Below, piece by piece: positions 17,353 through 26,907 of a DNA stretch of 64,000 bases. Numbering within the stretch: position 1 is the first letter of the stretch; each line of letters starts with the position of its first letter. The position numbers and the translations under genes were made by a program. Origin of the DNA: Burkholderia sp. NRF60-BP8 (lineage in GTDB: Bacteria; Pseudomonadota; Gammaproteobacteria; Burkholderiales; Burkholderiaceae); assembly GCF_001522585.2 (NCBI RefSeq), contig NZ_CP013374.1, forward strand, positions 620,001 to 684,000. The letters run 5' to 3'. The notes beneath the pieces are model-generated. The model was not told where the DNA came from. It worked only from the letters and a program-made list of their open reading frames with translations, and did no database searches.

Positions 17353-19053
17353 ATGAAAAAGCTTGTGAACCGCCCGTCCGACGTCGTGCGAGAAATGCTG
17401 GAAGGCATCGCGCGGCAATCGCCGCATCTCGCGATCCTCGGCGACGAGCATGTGCTCGTCCGCCAGCCGCTGCCCGAGCCGTCGCAGCGGCCGGTCGCGA
17501 TCCTGTCCGGCGGCGGCAGCGGCCATGAGCCCGCGCACGGCGGCTATGTCGGCGAAGGGATGCTGAGCGCGGCCGTGTGCGGCGAAGTGTTCACGTCGCC
17601 GTCGACCGACGCCGTGCTCGCCGCGATCCGCGCGAGCGCCGGCCCGAACGGCGCGTTGCTGATCGTGAAGAACTACACCGGCGACCGGCTCAATTTCGGG
17701 CTCGCCGCCGAGCTTGCGCGCGCGGAAGGCATTCCGGTCGAAACCGTCATCGTCGCCGACGACGTGTCGCTGCGCGGCCGCGTCGAGCGCGGCCAGCGAC
17801 GCGGGATCGCCGGTACCGTGCTGATCCACAAGCTCGCGGGCGCTGCCGCCGCGCGCGGGCTGCCGCTCGCCCGCGTCGCGAGCATCGCGCGCGACGCGGC
17901 GGCCGAGCTCGGCACGATGGGCGTCGCGCTCGACGGCTGCACGATCCCGGGCGCCGACAAGTCCGGCTTCAGCCTCGCCGATCACGAGATCGAGCTGGGC
18001 CTCGGCATCCACGGCGAGAAAGGCGTCGAGCGCCGCGCGCCGCTGCCGGCCGATGCGCTGGCCGACACGCTGCTGTCGAGCATCGTCGCCGATCTCGTGC
18101 TCGACCGCGACGAACGCGTTGCGCTGTTCGTCAACGGCCTCGGCGCGACGCCGGACATGGAACTCGCGATCGTGCTGCGCGCCGCGTTCGACAACCTGAG
18201 CCGGCGCGGCATCGTCGTCGCCCGCGCGTGGGCCGGCACGTTCCTGTCCGCGCTGAACATGCCCGGCTGTTCGATCTCGGTGCTGCGGCTGAACGACGAG
18301 CGCGCGGCGCTGCTCGATGCGCCGACGCAGGCGCGCGCATGGCCGGGCGGCGGCCTCGTGAACACGCGGATCCGCGTGGCCGCGGCCGCGTCGCAGGACG
18401 CGCCACCGCCGCCGCTCGATGCGGCCGGTCGCGCGTGGGCCGCGCGCCTGCAACCGGCGCTGCACGCGGTCGCGCAGACGCTGATCGATCACGAGCAGAC
18501 GCTGACGGATCTCGATGCGGCAGCCGGCGACGGCGATCTCGGCGCGAGCATGCGGCGCGCCGCGCAGACGATCCTCGAATTGCCCGACACCGCGTACGGC
18601 ACGCCATCGGGTGCGCTCGCGGCGCTCGGCGCCGCGTTGCGCCGCGCGATCGCCGGCAGTTCCGGGCCGTTCTACGCGACCGCGCTGCTGCGCGCGTCGC
18701 GCCGGCTGGCCGACATCGCCGAGCCGTCGCCGCGCGACTGGGCAGCGGCATTCCGCGCGGCGGTGGATTCGATCGGCGAACTCGGCGGCGCGCGGGCGGG
18801 CGACCGGACGATGCTCGATGCACTGGTGCCGGCCGTCGACGCATTCAGCCGCGCGCTGGACGGCGATCGCGATCCCGCGAGCGCATGGATGGCGGCCGTC
18901 GAAGCGGCCGAGCAAGGTGCGCAGGAAACGGCGCGCATGACGCCGCGCGCGGGGCGGGCAAGCTATCTGGGCGAGCGGGCGATCGGTACGCCGGACGGCG
19001 GGGCGGTGGCCGTCGCGTACTGGTTGCGGGCGTTGCAGCCGCACGTCCGGTAA
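17353..19053 (+). CDS. dhaK: ATP-dependent dihydroxyacetone kinase (fused DhaK-DhaL)
   Basis: A 566-residue single-chain kinase phosphorylating dihydroxyacetone (and possibly glyceraldehyde) in the cytoplasm. The DhaK domain (about 1-335) includes SGGGSGHEPAHGGYVGEGML and LDGCTIPG; the DhaL ATP-binding domain (about 375-566) shows the Mg-binding LTDLDAAAGDGDLGASM. The fused layout marks the ATP-dependent rather than the PEP-PTS type, and no DhaM gene is nearby. Start at 17353 (MKKLVNRPSD) is the natural beginning of the K domain, whereas an upstream in-frame ATG adds unrelated residues. No glycerol dehydrogenase gene adjoins it. The K-domain catalytic His could not be pinned to a residue number by eye. 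Confidence 0.92.
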   Translation: MKKLVNRPSDVVREMLEGIARQSPHLAILGDEHVLVRQPLPEPSQRPVAILSGGGSGHEPAHGGYVGEGMLSAAVCGEVFTSPSTDAVLAAIRASAGPNGALLIVKNYTGDRLNFGLAAELARAEGIPVETVIVADDVSLRGRVERGQRRGIAGTVLIHKLAGAAAARGLPLARVASIARDAAAELGTMGVALDGCTIPGADKSGFSLADHEIELGLGIHGEKGVERRAPLPADALADTLLSSIVADLVLDRDERVALFVNGLGATPDMELAIVLRAAFDNLSRRGIVVARAWAGTFLSALNMPGCSISVLRLNDERAALLDAPTQARAWPGGGLVNTRIRVAAAASQDAPPPPLDAAGRAWAARLQPALHAVAQTLIDHEQTLTDLDAAAGDGDLGASMRRAAQTILELPDTAYGTPSGALAALGAALRRAIAGSSGPFYATALLRASRRLADIAEPSPRDWAAAFRAAVDSIGELGGARAGDRTMLDALVPAVDAFSRALDGDRDPASAWMAAVEAAEQGAQETARMTPRAGRASYLGERAIGTPDGGAVAVAYWLRALQPHVR

Positions 19054-19069
19054 CGACGCGCGGCCGCGT

Positions 19070-19357
19070 TCAGACGCCCTCGACCAGCACCGCGCGATAG
19101 CGGGCGCCCTTGAACCGATGCTGGACGACCCGCTGGTATTCGGGGCCGTGATACCACGCGTGCGCGGCCTCCTTCGACGGGAACTCGACGATCACGACGC
19201 CTTCCGGGCCGTCCCCCTCGAGAATTTCCTGCGGCCCGTATGCGGCGAGCACCTTCACCGGATGGCCGGCAAGGGTCGCACCGACCTGGCTCGAATAGGT
19301 GTCGAGCTCATGCTGGTCCTGCGTGCTTTCCCGCGTAAAAACGATGTAGGTCGCCAC
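19070..19357 (-). CDS. DUF1330 family protein
   Basis: A 95-residue dimeric alpha/beta-barrel-type protein. Features of DUF1330 are visible: YIVFTRESTQD at the N terminus, VLAAYGPQEILEGDGPEGVVIVEFPSKEAAHAWYHGPEYQ in the middle, and RYRAVLVEG at the end. The start is a GTG at 19357 preceded by AGGAG; no ATG fits. Function unknown; related proteins are small cytoplasmic ferredoxin-like folds. It converges with the dhaK gene 16 bases away. Confidence 0.85.
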   Translation of the reverse strand: MATYIVFTRESTQDQHELDTYSSQVGATLAGHPVKVLAAYGPQEILEGDGPEGVVIVEFPSKEAAHAWYHGPEYQRVVQHRFKGARYRAVLVEGV

Positions 19358-19618
19358 GATACGCGCTCCTGATGGAAGGTGAAAAAAGGGACGCCACGCG
19401 CTGCACGGTCCGATCGACCTGCATGGCAGCGTGCAGCTTACCGCCGTTCGCCGCCCGGCGCCGCGAAGCGCCAGCGGCGGCCCGCGCCAGCCCCCAGCCC
19501 GGCACGGGAAAACCCCGATCCCCACATCGTCCTATGACATCCGGCATCGCAAATTGGCGGGATTACTTTGATCCTCGTCGGCGCCCGCCCGGGCGCATGC
19601 TGATAGCGAGGATCCCTC

Positions 19619-21004
19619 ATGCGATACGTGCCATCGTGGACTTCCGTTTCCGCCGCGTCGTCGACTCCCGACGACGCGACCACCCAACGCGGCGACGAGC
19701 CGCACTGTCTGCCGCGGGTCGCGATCGCGGCCGCCGCCCTCGGCAATGCGACCGAATGGTTCGATTACGGTATTTACGCGTACGGTCTCGCGTACATTTC
19801 CGCCGCGCTGTTTCCCGGCAACACCGCGAGCGCGACGCTGTTCGCACTCGGCACGTTCGCGATCTCGTTCCTGATCCGCCCGCTCGGCGGCCTGTTCTGG
19901 GGGCCGCTCGGCGACCGGCTGGGCCGCAAGCGCGTGCTCGCGCTGACGGTCCTGACGATGTCGGGCGCGACGTTGCTCGTCGGCCTGCTGCCGAGCTACG
20001 CGACGGCCGGCTGGCTCGCCCCGGCCGCGCTGATCGTGCTGCGCATGGTGCAGGGGTTCTCGACCGGCGGCGAATACGGGGGTGCGGCCACCTTCATCGC
20101 CGAATACGCGCCCGATTCGCGGCGCGGCCTGTGCGGCAGCTTTCTCGAATTCGCGACGCTCGCCGGCTTCTCGCTCGGCGCGTTCCTGATGCTCGGCTTC
20201 GCGCTGCTGCTCGGCGATTCGGCGATGCATGCGTGGGGCTGGCGCCTGCCGTTCCTGGTCGCGGCGCCGCTCGGCCTGATCGGCTTCTATCTGCGCTCGC
20301 GCCTCGAGGAAACGCCGGTATTCCGCGAACTCGAGGAACAGGCGCACCGCCGCGAGAAAAACGTCCTCGCCGCGCTGCCGATCCGGTTGCTGCTGGTGCG
20401 CTACGCGAAGCCGCTGCTGCTGCTCGGCGGGCTCGTCGTCGCGCTGAACGTCGTCAACTACGTGCTGCTCGCGTACATGCCGACCTACATGCACAAGGAG
20501 CTCGGCGTCAGCGAGAACATGTCGCTGCTGATTCCGCTGATCGGCATGCTCGCGATGATGGTGCTGCTGCCGTTCGCCGGCTGGCTGTCGGACCGCGTCG
20601 GCCGCAAGACGATGTGGTGGATCTCGCTCGTCGGGCTGTTCGTCGCGGCCGTGCCGATGTTCACGCTGATGACGCACGGTCCGCTCGGCGCCTTCATCGG
20701 CTTCGCGGTGCTCGGCGTGCTCTACGTGCCGCAGCTCGCCACCATTTCCGCGATGTTCCCGGCGATGTTCCCGACCCACGTCCGGTATGCGGGCATGGCG
20801 ATCGCGTACAACGTGTCGACGTCGCTGTTCGGCGGCACCGCGCCGATCGTCAACGACTGGCTGATCGGCAAGACCGGCAACGCGCTGATTCCCGCCTACT
20901 ACATGATGGCCGCCTGCGCGGTCGGGCTGATCGCGCTGCTGGCGGTGATCGAGACGCGCGGGTGTTCGCTGCGCGGCGACACTCTTCCCGGCCAGCCGGG
21001 CTGA
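19619..21004 (+). CDS. MFS transporter, metabolite:H+ symporter (MHS/ProP-like) family
   Basis: A 461-residue, 12-helix carrier. Diagnostic motifs: NATEWFDYGIYAY in helix 1 and the MFS loop 2-3 signature GPLGDRLGRKRVL, repeated as GWLSDRVGRKT after helix 7; RMVQGFSTGGEYGGAATFIAEYAP is the MHS helix 4 motif. ProP and relatives take up compatible solutes such as proline, betaine and ectoine, and others take up organic acids. The gene faces the doe operon about 1.4 kb away, which makes it a candidate ectoine importer, but only by location and family. The start at 19619 follows GAGG. Confidence 0.88.
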   Translation: MRYVPSWTSVSAASSTPDDATTQRGDEPHCLPRVAIAAAALGNATEWFDYGIYAYGLAYISAALFPGNTASATLFALGTFAISFLIRPLGGLFWGPLGDRLGRKRVLALTVLTMSGATLLVGLLPSYATAGWLAPAALIVLRMVQGFSTGGEYGGAATFIAEYAPDSRRGLCGSFLEFATLAGFSLGAFLMLGFALLLGDSAMHAWGWRLPFLVAAPLGLIGFYLRSRLEETPVFRELEEQAHRREKNVLAALPIRLLLVRYAKPLLLLGGLVVALNVVNYVLLAYMPTYMHKELGVSENMSLLIPLIGMLAMMVLLPFAGWLSDRVGRKTMWWISLVGLFVAAVPMFTLMTHGPLGAFIGFAVLGVLYVPQLATISAMFPAMFPTHVRYAGMAIAYNVSTSLFGGTAPIVNDWLIGKTGNALIPAYYMMAACAVGLIALLAVIETRGCSLRGDTLPGQPG

Positions 21005-21053
21005 CCCGCGCGCCGGCGGCGCCCGGCTTCCCATAAACGGCATCCATTGCATC

Positions 21054-21081
21054 GCCCGCCGTCCGGCAACGGACGGCGGGC
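21054..21081. terminator. Perfect 12-bp hairpin after the MHS transporter gene
   Basis: Arms GCCCGCCGTCCG and CGGACGGCGGGC with a GCAA tetraloop, 50 bases after the transporter stop. The stability is high; the downstream sequence (GATGTGCATTTCG) has only a short T run. Probable terminator. Confidence 0.6.
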
Positions 21082-21305
21082 GATGTGCATTTCGAGCGGC
21101 GAAGCCCGCTGTCGGATTGTTGTCGCCCGGACAACACGATGTGCACGCGTGCAACGCTGTTGGCGTGTGTCGGCCGTCACTACAATCGCTGGCAACGTTC
21201 GATCGAAATCCGGTCGAACCGAAGCGCGCGATCGTCACGATCGCGCTCGCGAACCGCGCAGCGTCGCGCGGCTCGATCCCCACTCGACGAACAGGATTAC
21301 TGAAC

Positions 21306-22238
21306 ATGAACGCACCCATCCGCAACGTCCAGCCCGTCATCGCCCGCTTGGGCAACGAAGGTTCGGGCGAGCTCGTTTCGTCCCGCTACGCCGTGCGCAT
21401 CGGCGAAGTCGATGTCGTGCTGATCAGCGACGGCGTGCTGCCGCTGCCGACTTCCACCATGTCGACCAATGTGAGCGAAGCGGACCGCAACGCATGGTTC
21501 GACGGCCGCTTCCTGCAACGCGACATGTTCGACTGGGCGCTCAACATCGCGCTCGTGCGCAGCGGCGATCGCCTGATCCTGATCGACTCGGGCGTGGGCG
21601 ACGGCTTCGAATACTTCACGCGCGCCGGGCGCTCGGTCATGCGTCTGGAATCGGCCGGCATCGACCTGGCCGCGATCACCGACATCGTGATCACGCACAT
21701 GCACATGGACCATGTCGGCGGGCTGAACGTCGACGGCGTCAAGGCGAAGCTGCGCCCGGACGTACGCATTCACGTATCGGCCGCGGAAGTGGCGTTCTGG
21801 AAAAATCCCGACTTCAGCAAGACGGTGATGCCGGAAACCGTTCCGCCCGCGCTGCGCAAGGCGGCGGCGCGGTTCGTGGAACTCTATGGCGAGAACATCG
21901 TGCAGTTCGACCGGACCGTGGGAGTCGCCGCGGGCGTGTCGGCGCGGGTGACGGGCGGCCATACGCCCGGGCACTGCGTGGTCGACGTCGCATCGAACGG
22001 AGAAAAGCTGACGTTCGCGGGCGACGCGATTTTCGAGGTCAACTTCGACCATCCCGACTGGCAAAACGGCTTCGAACACGATCCGGACGCGGCGGTCGAC
22101 GTGCGTATCGCGCTGTTCAACGAAGCCGCGGACACCGGTGCGCTGCTCGCCGCGGCCCATGTCGCGTTCCCGTCCATCGGCCATGTTGCAAGGCACGGCG
22201 ACGGGTTCCGTTTCGTTCCAGTCGTGTGGGACTACTGA
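21306..22238 (+). CDS. Metallo-beta-lactamase-fold hydrolase
   Basis: A 310-residue protein with the metallo-beta-lactamase metal motif THMHMDHVGG (residues about 133-142), a second His in GGHTPGHCVVDV and the bridging Asp in TFAGDAIFEV. Proteins of this layout (YtnP/AHL-lactonase-like subgroup) hydrolyse lactones or other esters; the substrate is not predictable. A hydrophobic Tat-like signal is absent, so it is probably cytoplasmic. The start at 21306 is chosen over 21117 because the family domain begins soon after residue 1. It is convergent with doeD, separated by a strong terminator. Confidence 0.85.
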   Translation: MNAPIRNVQPVIARLGNEGSGELVSSRYAVRIGEVDVVLISDGVLPLPTSTMSTNVSEADRNAWFDGRFLQRDMFDWALNIALVRSGDRLILIDSGVGDGFEYFTRAGRSVMRLESAGIDLAAITDIVITHMHMDHVGGLNVDGVKAKLRPDVRIHVSAAEVAFWKNPDFSKTVMPETVPPALRKAAARFVELYGENIVQFDRTVGVAAGVSARVTGGHTPGHCVVDVASNGEKLTFAGDAIFEVNFDHPDWQNGFEHDPDAAVDVRIALFNEAADTGALLAAAHVAFPSIGHVARHGDGFRFVPVVWDY

Positions 22239-22305
22239 TGATATGTCGGTAGCCGACGTGCACCTCAGGCGATGCACCGACGCCTTTTCCAGACCGTATC
22301 GGCAA

Positions 22306-22340
22306 GAAAAAACGCCGCCGCACTTGCATGCGGCGGCGTT
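22306..22340 (-). terminator. Rho-independent terminator of the eut-doe operon
   Basis: On the minus strand the arms AACGCCGCCGCA and TGCGGCGGCGTT (12 perfect pairs, 6-base loop) are followed by an uninterrupted T6 run. It starts about 40 bases past the doeD stop. The A run on the other side also allows some function for the convergent gene. Confidence 0.92.
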
Positions 22341-22379
22341 GCATCGCGCGCCGAAGCGCGCATCAGGACCGCTCGAACA

Positions 22380-23774
22380 TCACGCGACGGCCGACAGGTT
22401 CCGCTCGGCAACCTCGTCCACTGCATCCTTGACGATCGCGACGATCTCGTCGGCCTCTGCCCGCGTCATCACGAGCGGCGGCGCGAAACCGAGAATGTCG
22501 CCGTGCGGCATCGCACGCGCGATCACGCCGCGCTGCAGCGCGGCCGCCGACACCTGCGCGCCGATCTTCAGCGCGGGATCGAACGGCGTGCGTGCGTCCT
22601 TGTCGGCCATGAACTCGAGCGCGGCCAGCATGCCGACGCTGCGCACCTCGCCGACGAGCGGATGCGCGCCGAACGCGTCGCGCAGCTTCGCGCCAAAGTA
22701 GCCGCCGACGTCGGCTGCGTTGCCGACCAGGTTCTCGCGCTCCAGGATCGCGAGGTTCGCGAGCGCGGCGGCCGCGCATACCGGATGGCCCGAATACGTC
22801 CAGCCGTGCCCCATCGGCCCGTGCTCCTGCGAGCCGCGCGCGATCACGTCCCACACCTTCTCGCCGACGATCACGCCCGACAGCGGCGCATAGGCGCTCG
22901 TCAGACCCTTCGCGACCGTGATCAGGTCGGGCGCGATCCCGAAGTGCTGCGCGCCCATCTTCGAGCCGAGACGCCCGAACCCGCACACGACTTCATCGGA
23001 GATCAGCAGGATGTCGTGCCTGCGCAGCACGGCCTGGATCGCGGGCCAGTAGCCGGCCGGCGGTTCGATGATGCCGCCCGTGCCCATCACCGGCTCCGCG
23101 ATGAAGGCGGCGATCGTGTCGGCGCCTTCGCGGGCGATCAGCTTCTCGAGTTCGTCGACGCAGTACGCGACGAACTGCGCTTCGTTCATGCCGGCCGGCG
23201 CCTTGCGATACCAGTGCGGACACACCGTATGCTTCACGCGATCGATCGGCAGGTCGAAATGCTGGTGGAAGCTCGGCAGGCCCGTGAGGCTGCCCGTCAC
23301 GATGCCCGAGCCGTGATAGCCGCGCTCGCGCGAGATGATCTTCTTCTTGTTCGGGCGGCCGAGCACGTTGTTGTAGTACCAGACGAGCTTGACCTGCGTC
23401 TCGTTCGCGTCGGAACCCGACATCCCGTAATAGACCTTCTTCATCCCCGCCGGCGACCAGTCGATGATGCGCGACGACAGCTCGATGATCGCGTCCGACG
23501 CGTGGCCGACGTACGTGTGGTAATACGCGAGCTGCTTCGCCTGTTCGTACATCGCGTCGGCGACTTCGGTGCGGCCGTAGCCGATGTTCACGCAGTAAAG
23601 GCCGGCGAACGCGTCGATATAGCGCTTGCCCTGGTGATCCTCGATGCGGATGCCTTCGCCGCCGCGCACGATCTTGCCCGGCAGCGCGCCGGTCTCGTGA
23701 TCGTATGCGTGCGTCGACGGGTGCATGAAGTGGGCGCGGTCCTCGCGCAGCAGTGCGTCGATCGATTTTTGCAT
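22380..23774 (-). CDS. doeD: L-2,4-diaminobutyrate transaminase (DoeD, class III aminotransferase)
   Basis: A 464-residue class III PLP-dependent aminotransferase. Visible landmarks: GMSGSDANETQVKLVWYYNN near residue 115, the PLP-ring Asp in ISDEVVCGFGR and the Schiff-base Lys in TVAKGLTSAYAPLSG. Taken alone it could be any omega-transaminase; in this operon the step fits conversion of L-2,4-diaminobutyrate to L-aspartate semialdehyde, with DoeC next. The ATG at 23774 follows AAGGAG. It is the last gene of the operon, 20 bases after doeC, and is followed by the strong terminator. Confidence 0.87.
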   Translation of the reverse strand: MQKSIDALLREDRAHFMHPSTHAYDHETGALPGKIVRGGEGIRIEDHQGKRYIDAFAGLYCVNIGYGRTEVADAMYEQAKQLAYYHTYVGHASDAIIELSSRIIDWSPAGMKKVYYGMSGSDANETQVKLVWYYNNVLGRPNKKKIISRERGYHGSGIVTGSLTGLPSFHQHFDLPIDRVKHTVCPHWYRKAPAGMNEAQFVAYCVDELEKLIAREGADTIAAFIAEPVMGTGGIIEPPAGYWPAIQAVLRRHDILLISDEVVCGFGRLGSKMGAQHFGIAPDLITVAKGLTSAYAPLSGVIVGEKVWDVIARGSQEHGPMGHGWTYSGHPVCAAAALANLAILERENLVGNAADVGGYFGAKLRDAFGAHPLVGEVRSVGMLAALEFMADKDARTPFDPALKIGAQVSAAALQRGVIARAMPHGDILGFAPPLVMTRAEADEIVAIVKDAVDEVAERNLSAVA

Positions 23775-23794
23775 GATGTGCTCCTTTGAATGGG

Positions 23795-25273
23795 TCAGGC
23801 CGTCGCCGCAACCGGCAGGCCGAGATTGCCGAGGCAGAAGTACTTGGTTTCGGTGAACGGCTCGAAGCCCTCGGTGCCGCCTTCGCGCCCGAGGCCCGAC
23901 GCCTTCATCCCGCCGAACGGAATCGGCGCGCCGGTGAATTTCACGCCGTTGACCGACACCATCGCGAAATCGAGCCGCCGCACGAGCTGGAAGATCGTGT
24001 CGATGCGCGTCGCGCATACGTAGGCGGCGAGGCCGTACTCGGTGTCGTTGGCCGTTTCGACGGCTTCGTCGAGCGTGTCGAACGCGCTGACGGCCGAGAT
24101 CGGCGCGAAGTTTTCCTCGTCGACCACGCGCATGCCGGGCGCGGCATCCGCGATCACGGTCGGCTCGTAGAACCAGCCGCCGAGCGCATGCGGCCGCCCG
24201 CCCGCGACGATGCGCGCGCCGCGTGCCCGCGCATCGTCGACGCGCGCCACCGTCGCGTCGAACGCGGCCTGATGCATCAGCGGACCGACGTCCACGCCCT
24301 GCTCGAACGCGGGCCCCGTCTTCAACGCGCGCACCGCGTTCGCATACCGTTCGACGAAGGTGTCGTACAACGGGCGCGCGACGAGTATCCGGTTCGCCGC
24401 GCAGCAGTCCTGCCCCGACGTCTGGAACTTCGCGCCGACGGCAATCCGCACCGCCTGGTCGACCTCCGCATCCTCGGTCACGATCAACGGCGCATTGCCG
24501 CCCAGTTCGAGCGCGATCTTGCGGATGCCGGCCTTCGCGGCGGTTTCGGTCACGAGCCGTCCGACCCGCGTCGAGCCGGTGAAGCTCACCGCACGCACGC
24601 GCGCGTCGCCGACCAGCGTTTCCATCGCCATCTGCGGCTCGCCGAGCACCACGTTGAACACGCCGGCCGGGAAGCCTGCCTCGTCGGCGAGCTGAGCGAG
24701 CGCGAGCGCCGAGAACGGCGTTTCGTGCGCGGGCTTCACGACCACGGTGCAACCGACCGCGATCGCGGCCGCTGCCTTGCGCGTGATCATCGCGGCCGGG
24801 AAATTCCACGGCGTGATCAGCGCCGCGACGCCGACCGGCTCCATCACGGTGCCGAGATGCGCGCCGTCGATGTGGGTCGGAATCGTGCGGCCGGCGACGC
24901 GCTTCGCCTCGTTCGCGAACCATTCGACGAAGCTCGCCGCATAGCGGATCTCGCCGCGCGCTTCGGCCAGCGGCTTGCCCTGTTCCAGCGACAGCAGCGC
25001 GGCCAGATCGTCGACGTGACGCAGGATCAGCGCGTGCCAGCGCAGCAATGCCGCGCTGCGCACCGCTTGCGGCGTCCAACGCCAGCTTCCGTACGCGCGC
25101 TGCGCGGCGTCGACGGCCGCGACGATCTGCGCGCGTTCGAGCATCGGCACGTGGCCGATCACCGCCTGGTCGGCGGGGTTGACGACGGCGACCGTCGCGG
25201 CACTGTCGCTGTGGATCCAGCGACCGTCGACGTAACAGGTCGACTTGAACAGAACGGGGTGTCCGGGCAGCAT
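23795..25273 (-). CDS. doeC: Aspartate-semialdehyde dehydrogenase (DoeC, ALDH superfamily)
   Basis: A 492-residue NAD(P)-dependent aldehyde dehydrogenase. Landmarks: ITPWNFPAAMITRKAAAAIAVGCTVVVKPA (cofactor-binding), SFTGSTRVG, ALELGGNAPLIV with the general-base Glu, and the catalytic Cys in FQTSGQDCCAANR. The closest common annotation would be succinate-semialdehyde dehydrogenase GabD. In this operon it corresponds to DoeC, oxidising L-aspartate semialdehyde to aspartate, the final step of ectoine breakdown. 121 bases separate it from doeX, long enough for an internal promoter. Confidence 0.87.
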   Translation of the reverse strand: MLPGHPVLFKSTCYVDGRWIHSDSAATVAVVNPADQAVIGHVPMLERAQIVAAVDAAQRAYGSWRWTPQAVRSAALLRWHALILRHVDDLAALLSLEQGKPLAEARGEIRYAASFVEWFANEAKRVAGRTIPTHIDGAHLGTVMEPVGVAALITPWNFPAAMITRKAAAAIAVGCTVVVKPAHETPFSALALAQLADEAGFPAGVFNVVLGEPQMAMETLVGDARVRAVSFTGSTRVGRLVTETAAKAGIRKIALELGGNAPLIVTEDAEVDQAVRIAVGAKFQTSGQDCCAANRILVARPLYDTFVERYANAVRALKTGPAFEQGVDVGPLMHQAAFDATVARVDDARARGARIVAGGRPHALGGWFYEPTVIADAAPGMRVVDEENFAPISAVSAFDTLDEAVETANDTEYGLAAYVCATRIDTIFQLVRRLDFAMVSVNGVKFTGAPIPFGGMKASGLGREGGTEGFEPFTETKYFCLGNLGLPVAATA

Positions 25274-25394
25274 GCTGCGTCTCCTCGTTGGTGGGCACGG
25301 ACTTCATTGTGTCGCGCCCGCGCATGCGGAAATTTCGGTTTGCACCGCCTGAAATGCCGGTTTTTTCCGTATTGCCACGCGCCGGCGCGAACTT

Positions 25395-25865
25395 TCACAG
25401 CCAGTCCGGCGCGCCGCCGGATCCGCACTTCACGACCTTCGTCACGATGTACGTGAAGTAGCGCTCGATGCCGAGGTCTTCCATCAGCAACGCATCGATG
25501 AAGCGCTGGTAATGGTCGATGTCGCGCGCGACCACGTGCAGCACGTAGTCGACGCCGCCGCCCGTCGCATAGCACTGCGCGACCTCGGGCGCCGCGGCCA
25601 CGCGATCCTCGAAGCGCCGCATGTCGGGTGCCGTGTGCCGCGACAGCGTCACCTCGACCACGATGCGGCTGCCGGAGAACGCGCCGATCCAGTCGACGTC
25701 CGCGCGATAGCCGCGAATCACGCCGCTTTCCTCGAGCTTGCGCACGCGCTCCCAGGCCGGCGAAATCGACAGGTTCACGGCCTCGGCGAGCTTCGACTTC
25801 GTGATGCGCCCGTCGCGCTCGAGCAGGCGCAGGATCGCGAGGTCGTATCGGTCGAGCTTGATCAC
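25395..25865 (-). CDS. doeX: Lrp/AsnC-family regulator (DoeX/AsnC of ectoine clusters)
   Basis: A 156-residue feast/famine regulator with an N-terminal HTH (residues 5-55: LAILRLLERDGRITKSKLAEAVNLSISPAWERVRKLEESG) and a C-terminal RAM ligand/oligomerisation domain (VVEVTLSRH..., GGGVDYVLHVVARD). The start is a GTG at 25865, one base after the doeB stop, so translation is probably coupled. An Lrp-type gene in this position is typical of doe/eut clusters and gives a second layer of control besides EnuR. Its DNA target here is not known. Confidence 0.88.
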   Translation of the reverse strand: MIKLDRYDLAILRLLERDGRITKSKLAEAVNLSISPAWERVRKLEESGVIRGYRADVDWIGAFSGSRIVVEVTLSRHTAPDMRRFEDRVAAAPEVAQCYATGGGVDYVLHVVARDIDHYQRFIDALLMEDLGIERYFTYIVTKVVKCGSGGAPDWL

Positions 25866-25866
25866 G

Positions 25867-26904
25867 TTATGCGTCGCCCCAGGCCGCCACCGGGATGTTG
25901 CGCTCGACGATGTCGGCCACCACCGCGATCGTGTCGCCCGTCTGCACGATGCCCGGAAAATGCCGCGCGGCGAGCAGCCCGCGCCGCCGTGCGACGTATT
26001 CGACCGGCGTGACGCCCGTACGGTCGATGTCGTGCACGCGCGCGAGCACGTCGCCGGCCTCGACCTCGCTGCCCAGATCGACGCACATCTCGAGCAAGCC
26101 GCGATGCTCGCTGGTCGTGTAGCAGGCGCCGTCCGGCATGTCGAGCAGCGTCGTCGTGCGCGGCGCGCCGCCCGCGCCGGCGCGCCGCGCGAGCACGCCG
26201 GCATGCGCGAGAAAGCCGCGCACGCCACGCTCCGCGATCGCGACGCTCGCCGCCGTCGACGTGCCGCCACCGCCCAGCTCGGTCGACACGAACACCTTGC
26301 CGGCTTCCTCCGCCGCGCTGTCGTACAGGCCGACGCTGTCGAGTTCCAGCATGCGCATCGAATACGGCGCGCCGAACGCGCGCATCGCGCGCTCGCAGCG
26401 CGCCTCCTGGTCGCGGTCTTCCAGTACGTGAATCGCCGCGAACGGCACGAAGTCGAGCGTGCGGCCGCCCGCGTGAATGTCCAACACGTGCGTCGCGAGC
26501 GGCAGCAGGTGGCGCTGGAAGTAATCGGCGATCTTCTCGGTCACGGTGCCGTCCGGCCGGCCCGGGAAGCTGCGGTTCAGGTTGCCGGCATCGATCGGCG
26601 ACGTGCGGCAACCGGCGCGGAACGCCGGGTAGTTCATGAACGGCACGACGATCACGCGGCCCGTCACGTCGGCCGCCTTCAGCGAACCGGCGAGCTTCGA
26701 CAGCGCGACCGGCCCTTCGTATTCGTCGCCGTGATTGCCGCCGGTCAGCAGCACCGTCGGCCCGTCGCCGCGTTTCACGACGGTCACCGGAATCATGATC
26801 GCCCCCCACGCGGAATCGTCGCGCGAGTAAGGCAGCTTCAGGAAGCCGTGCTGTTCGCCGTCCGCGTCGAAATCGACGGTCGGTGTAATCGGAGAAGCAC
26901 GCAT
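25867..26904 (-). CDS. doeB: N-alpha-acetyl-L-2,4-diaminobutyrate deacetylase (DoeB)
   Basis: A 345-residue member of the succinylglutamate desuccinylase/aspartoacylase family of zinc hydrolases. The zinc ligands are visible in LLTGGNHGDEYEGPV (His and Glu) and VLDIHAGGRTLDF (His); NRSFPGRPDGT is the substrate-arginine region. In ectoine catabolism it removes the acetyl group from ADABA to give L-2,4-diaminobutyrate. Three bases downstream of doeA on the same strand, as in known doeAB/eutDE pairs. Other acylases of the family are less likely given the context. Confidence 0.9.
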   Translation of the reverse strand: MRASPITPTVDFDADGEQHGFLKLPYSRDDSAWGAIMIPVTVVKRGDGPTVLLTGGNHGDEYEGPVALSKLAGSLKAADVTGRVIVVPFMNYPAFRAGCRTSPIDAGNLNRSFPGRPDGTVTEKIADYFQRHLLPLATHVLDIHAGGRTLDFVPFAAIHVLEDRDQEARCERAMRAFGAPYSMRMLELDSVGLYDSAAEEAGKVFVSTELGGGGTSTAASVAIAERGVRGFLAHAGVLARRAGAGGAPRTTTLLDMPDGACYTTSEHRGLLEMCVDLGSEVEAGDVLARVHDIDRTGVTPVEYVARRRGLLAARHFPGIVQTGDTIAVVADIVERNIPVAAWGDA

Positions 26905-26907
26905 CGC

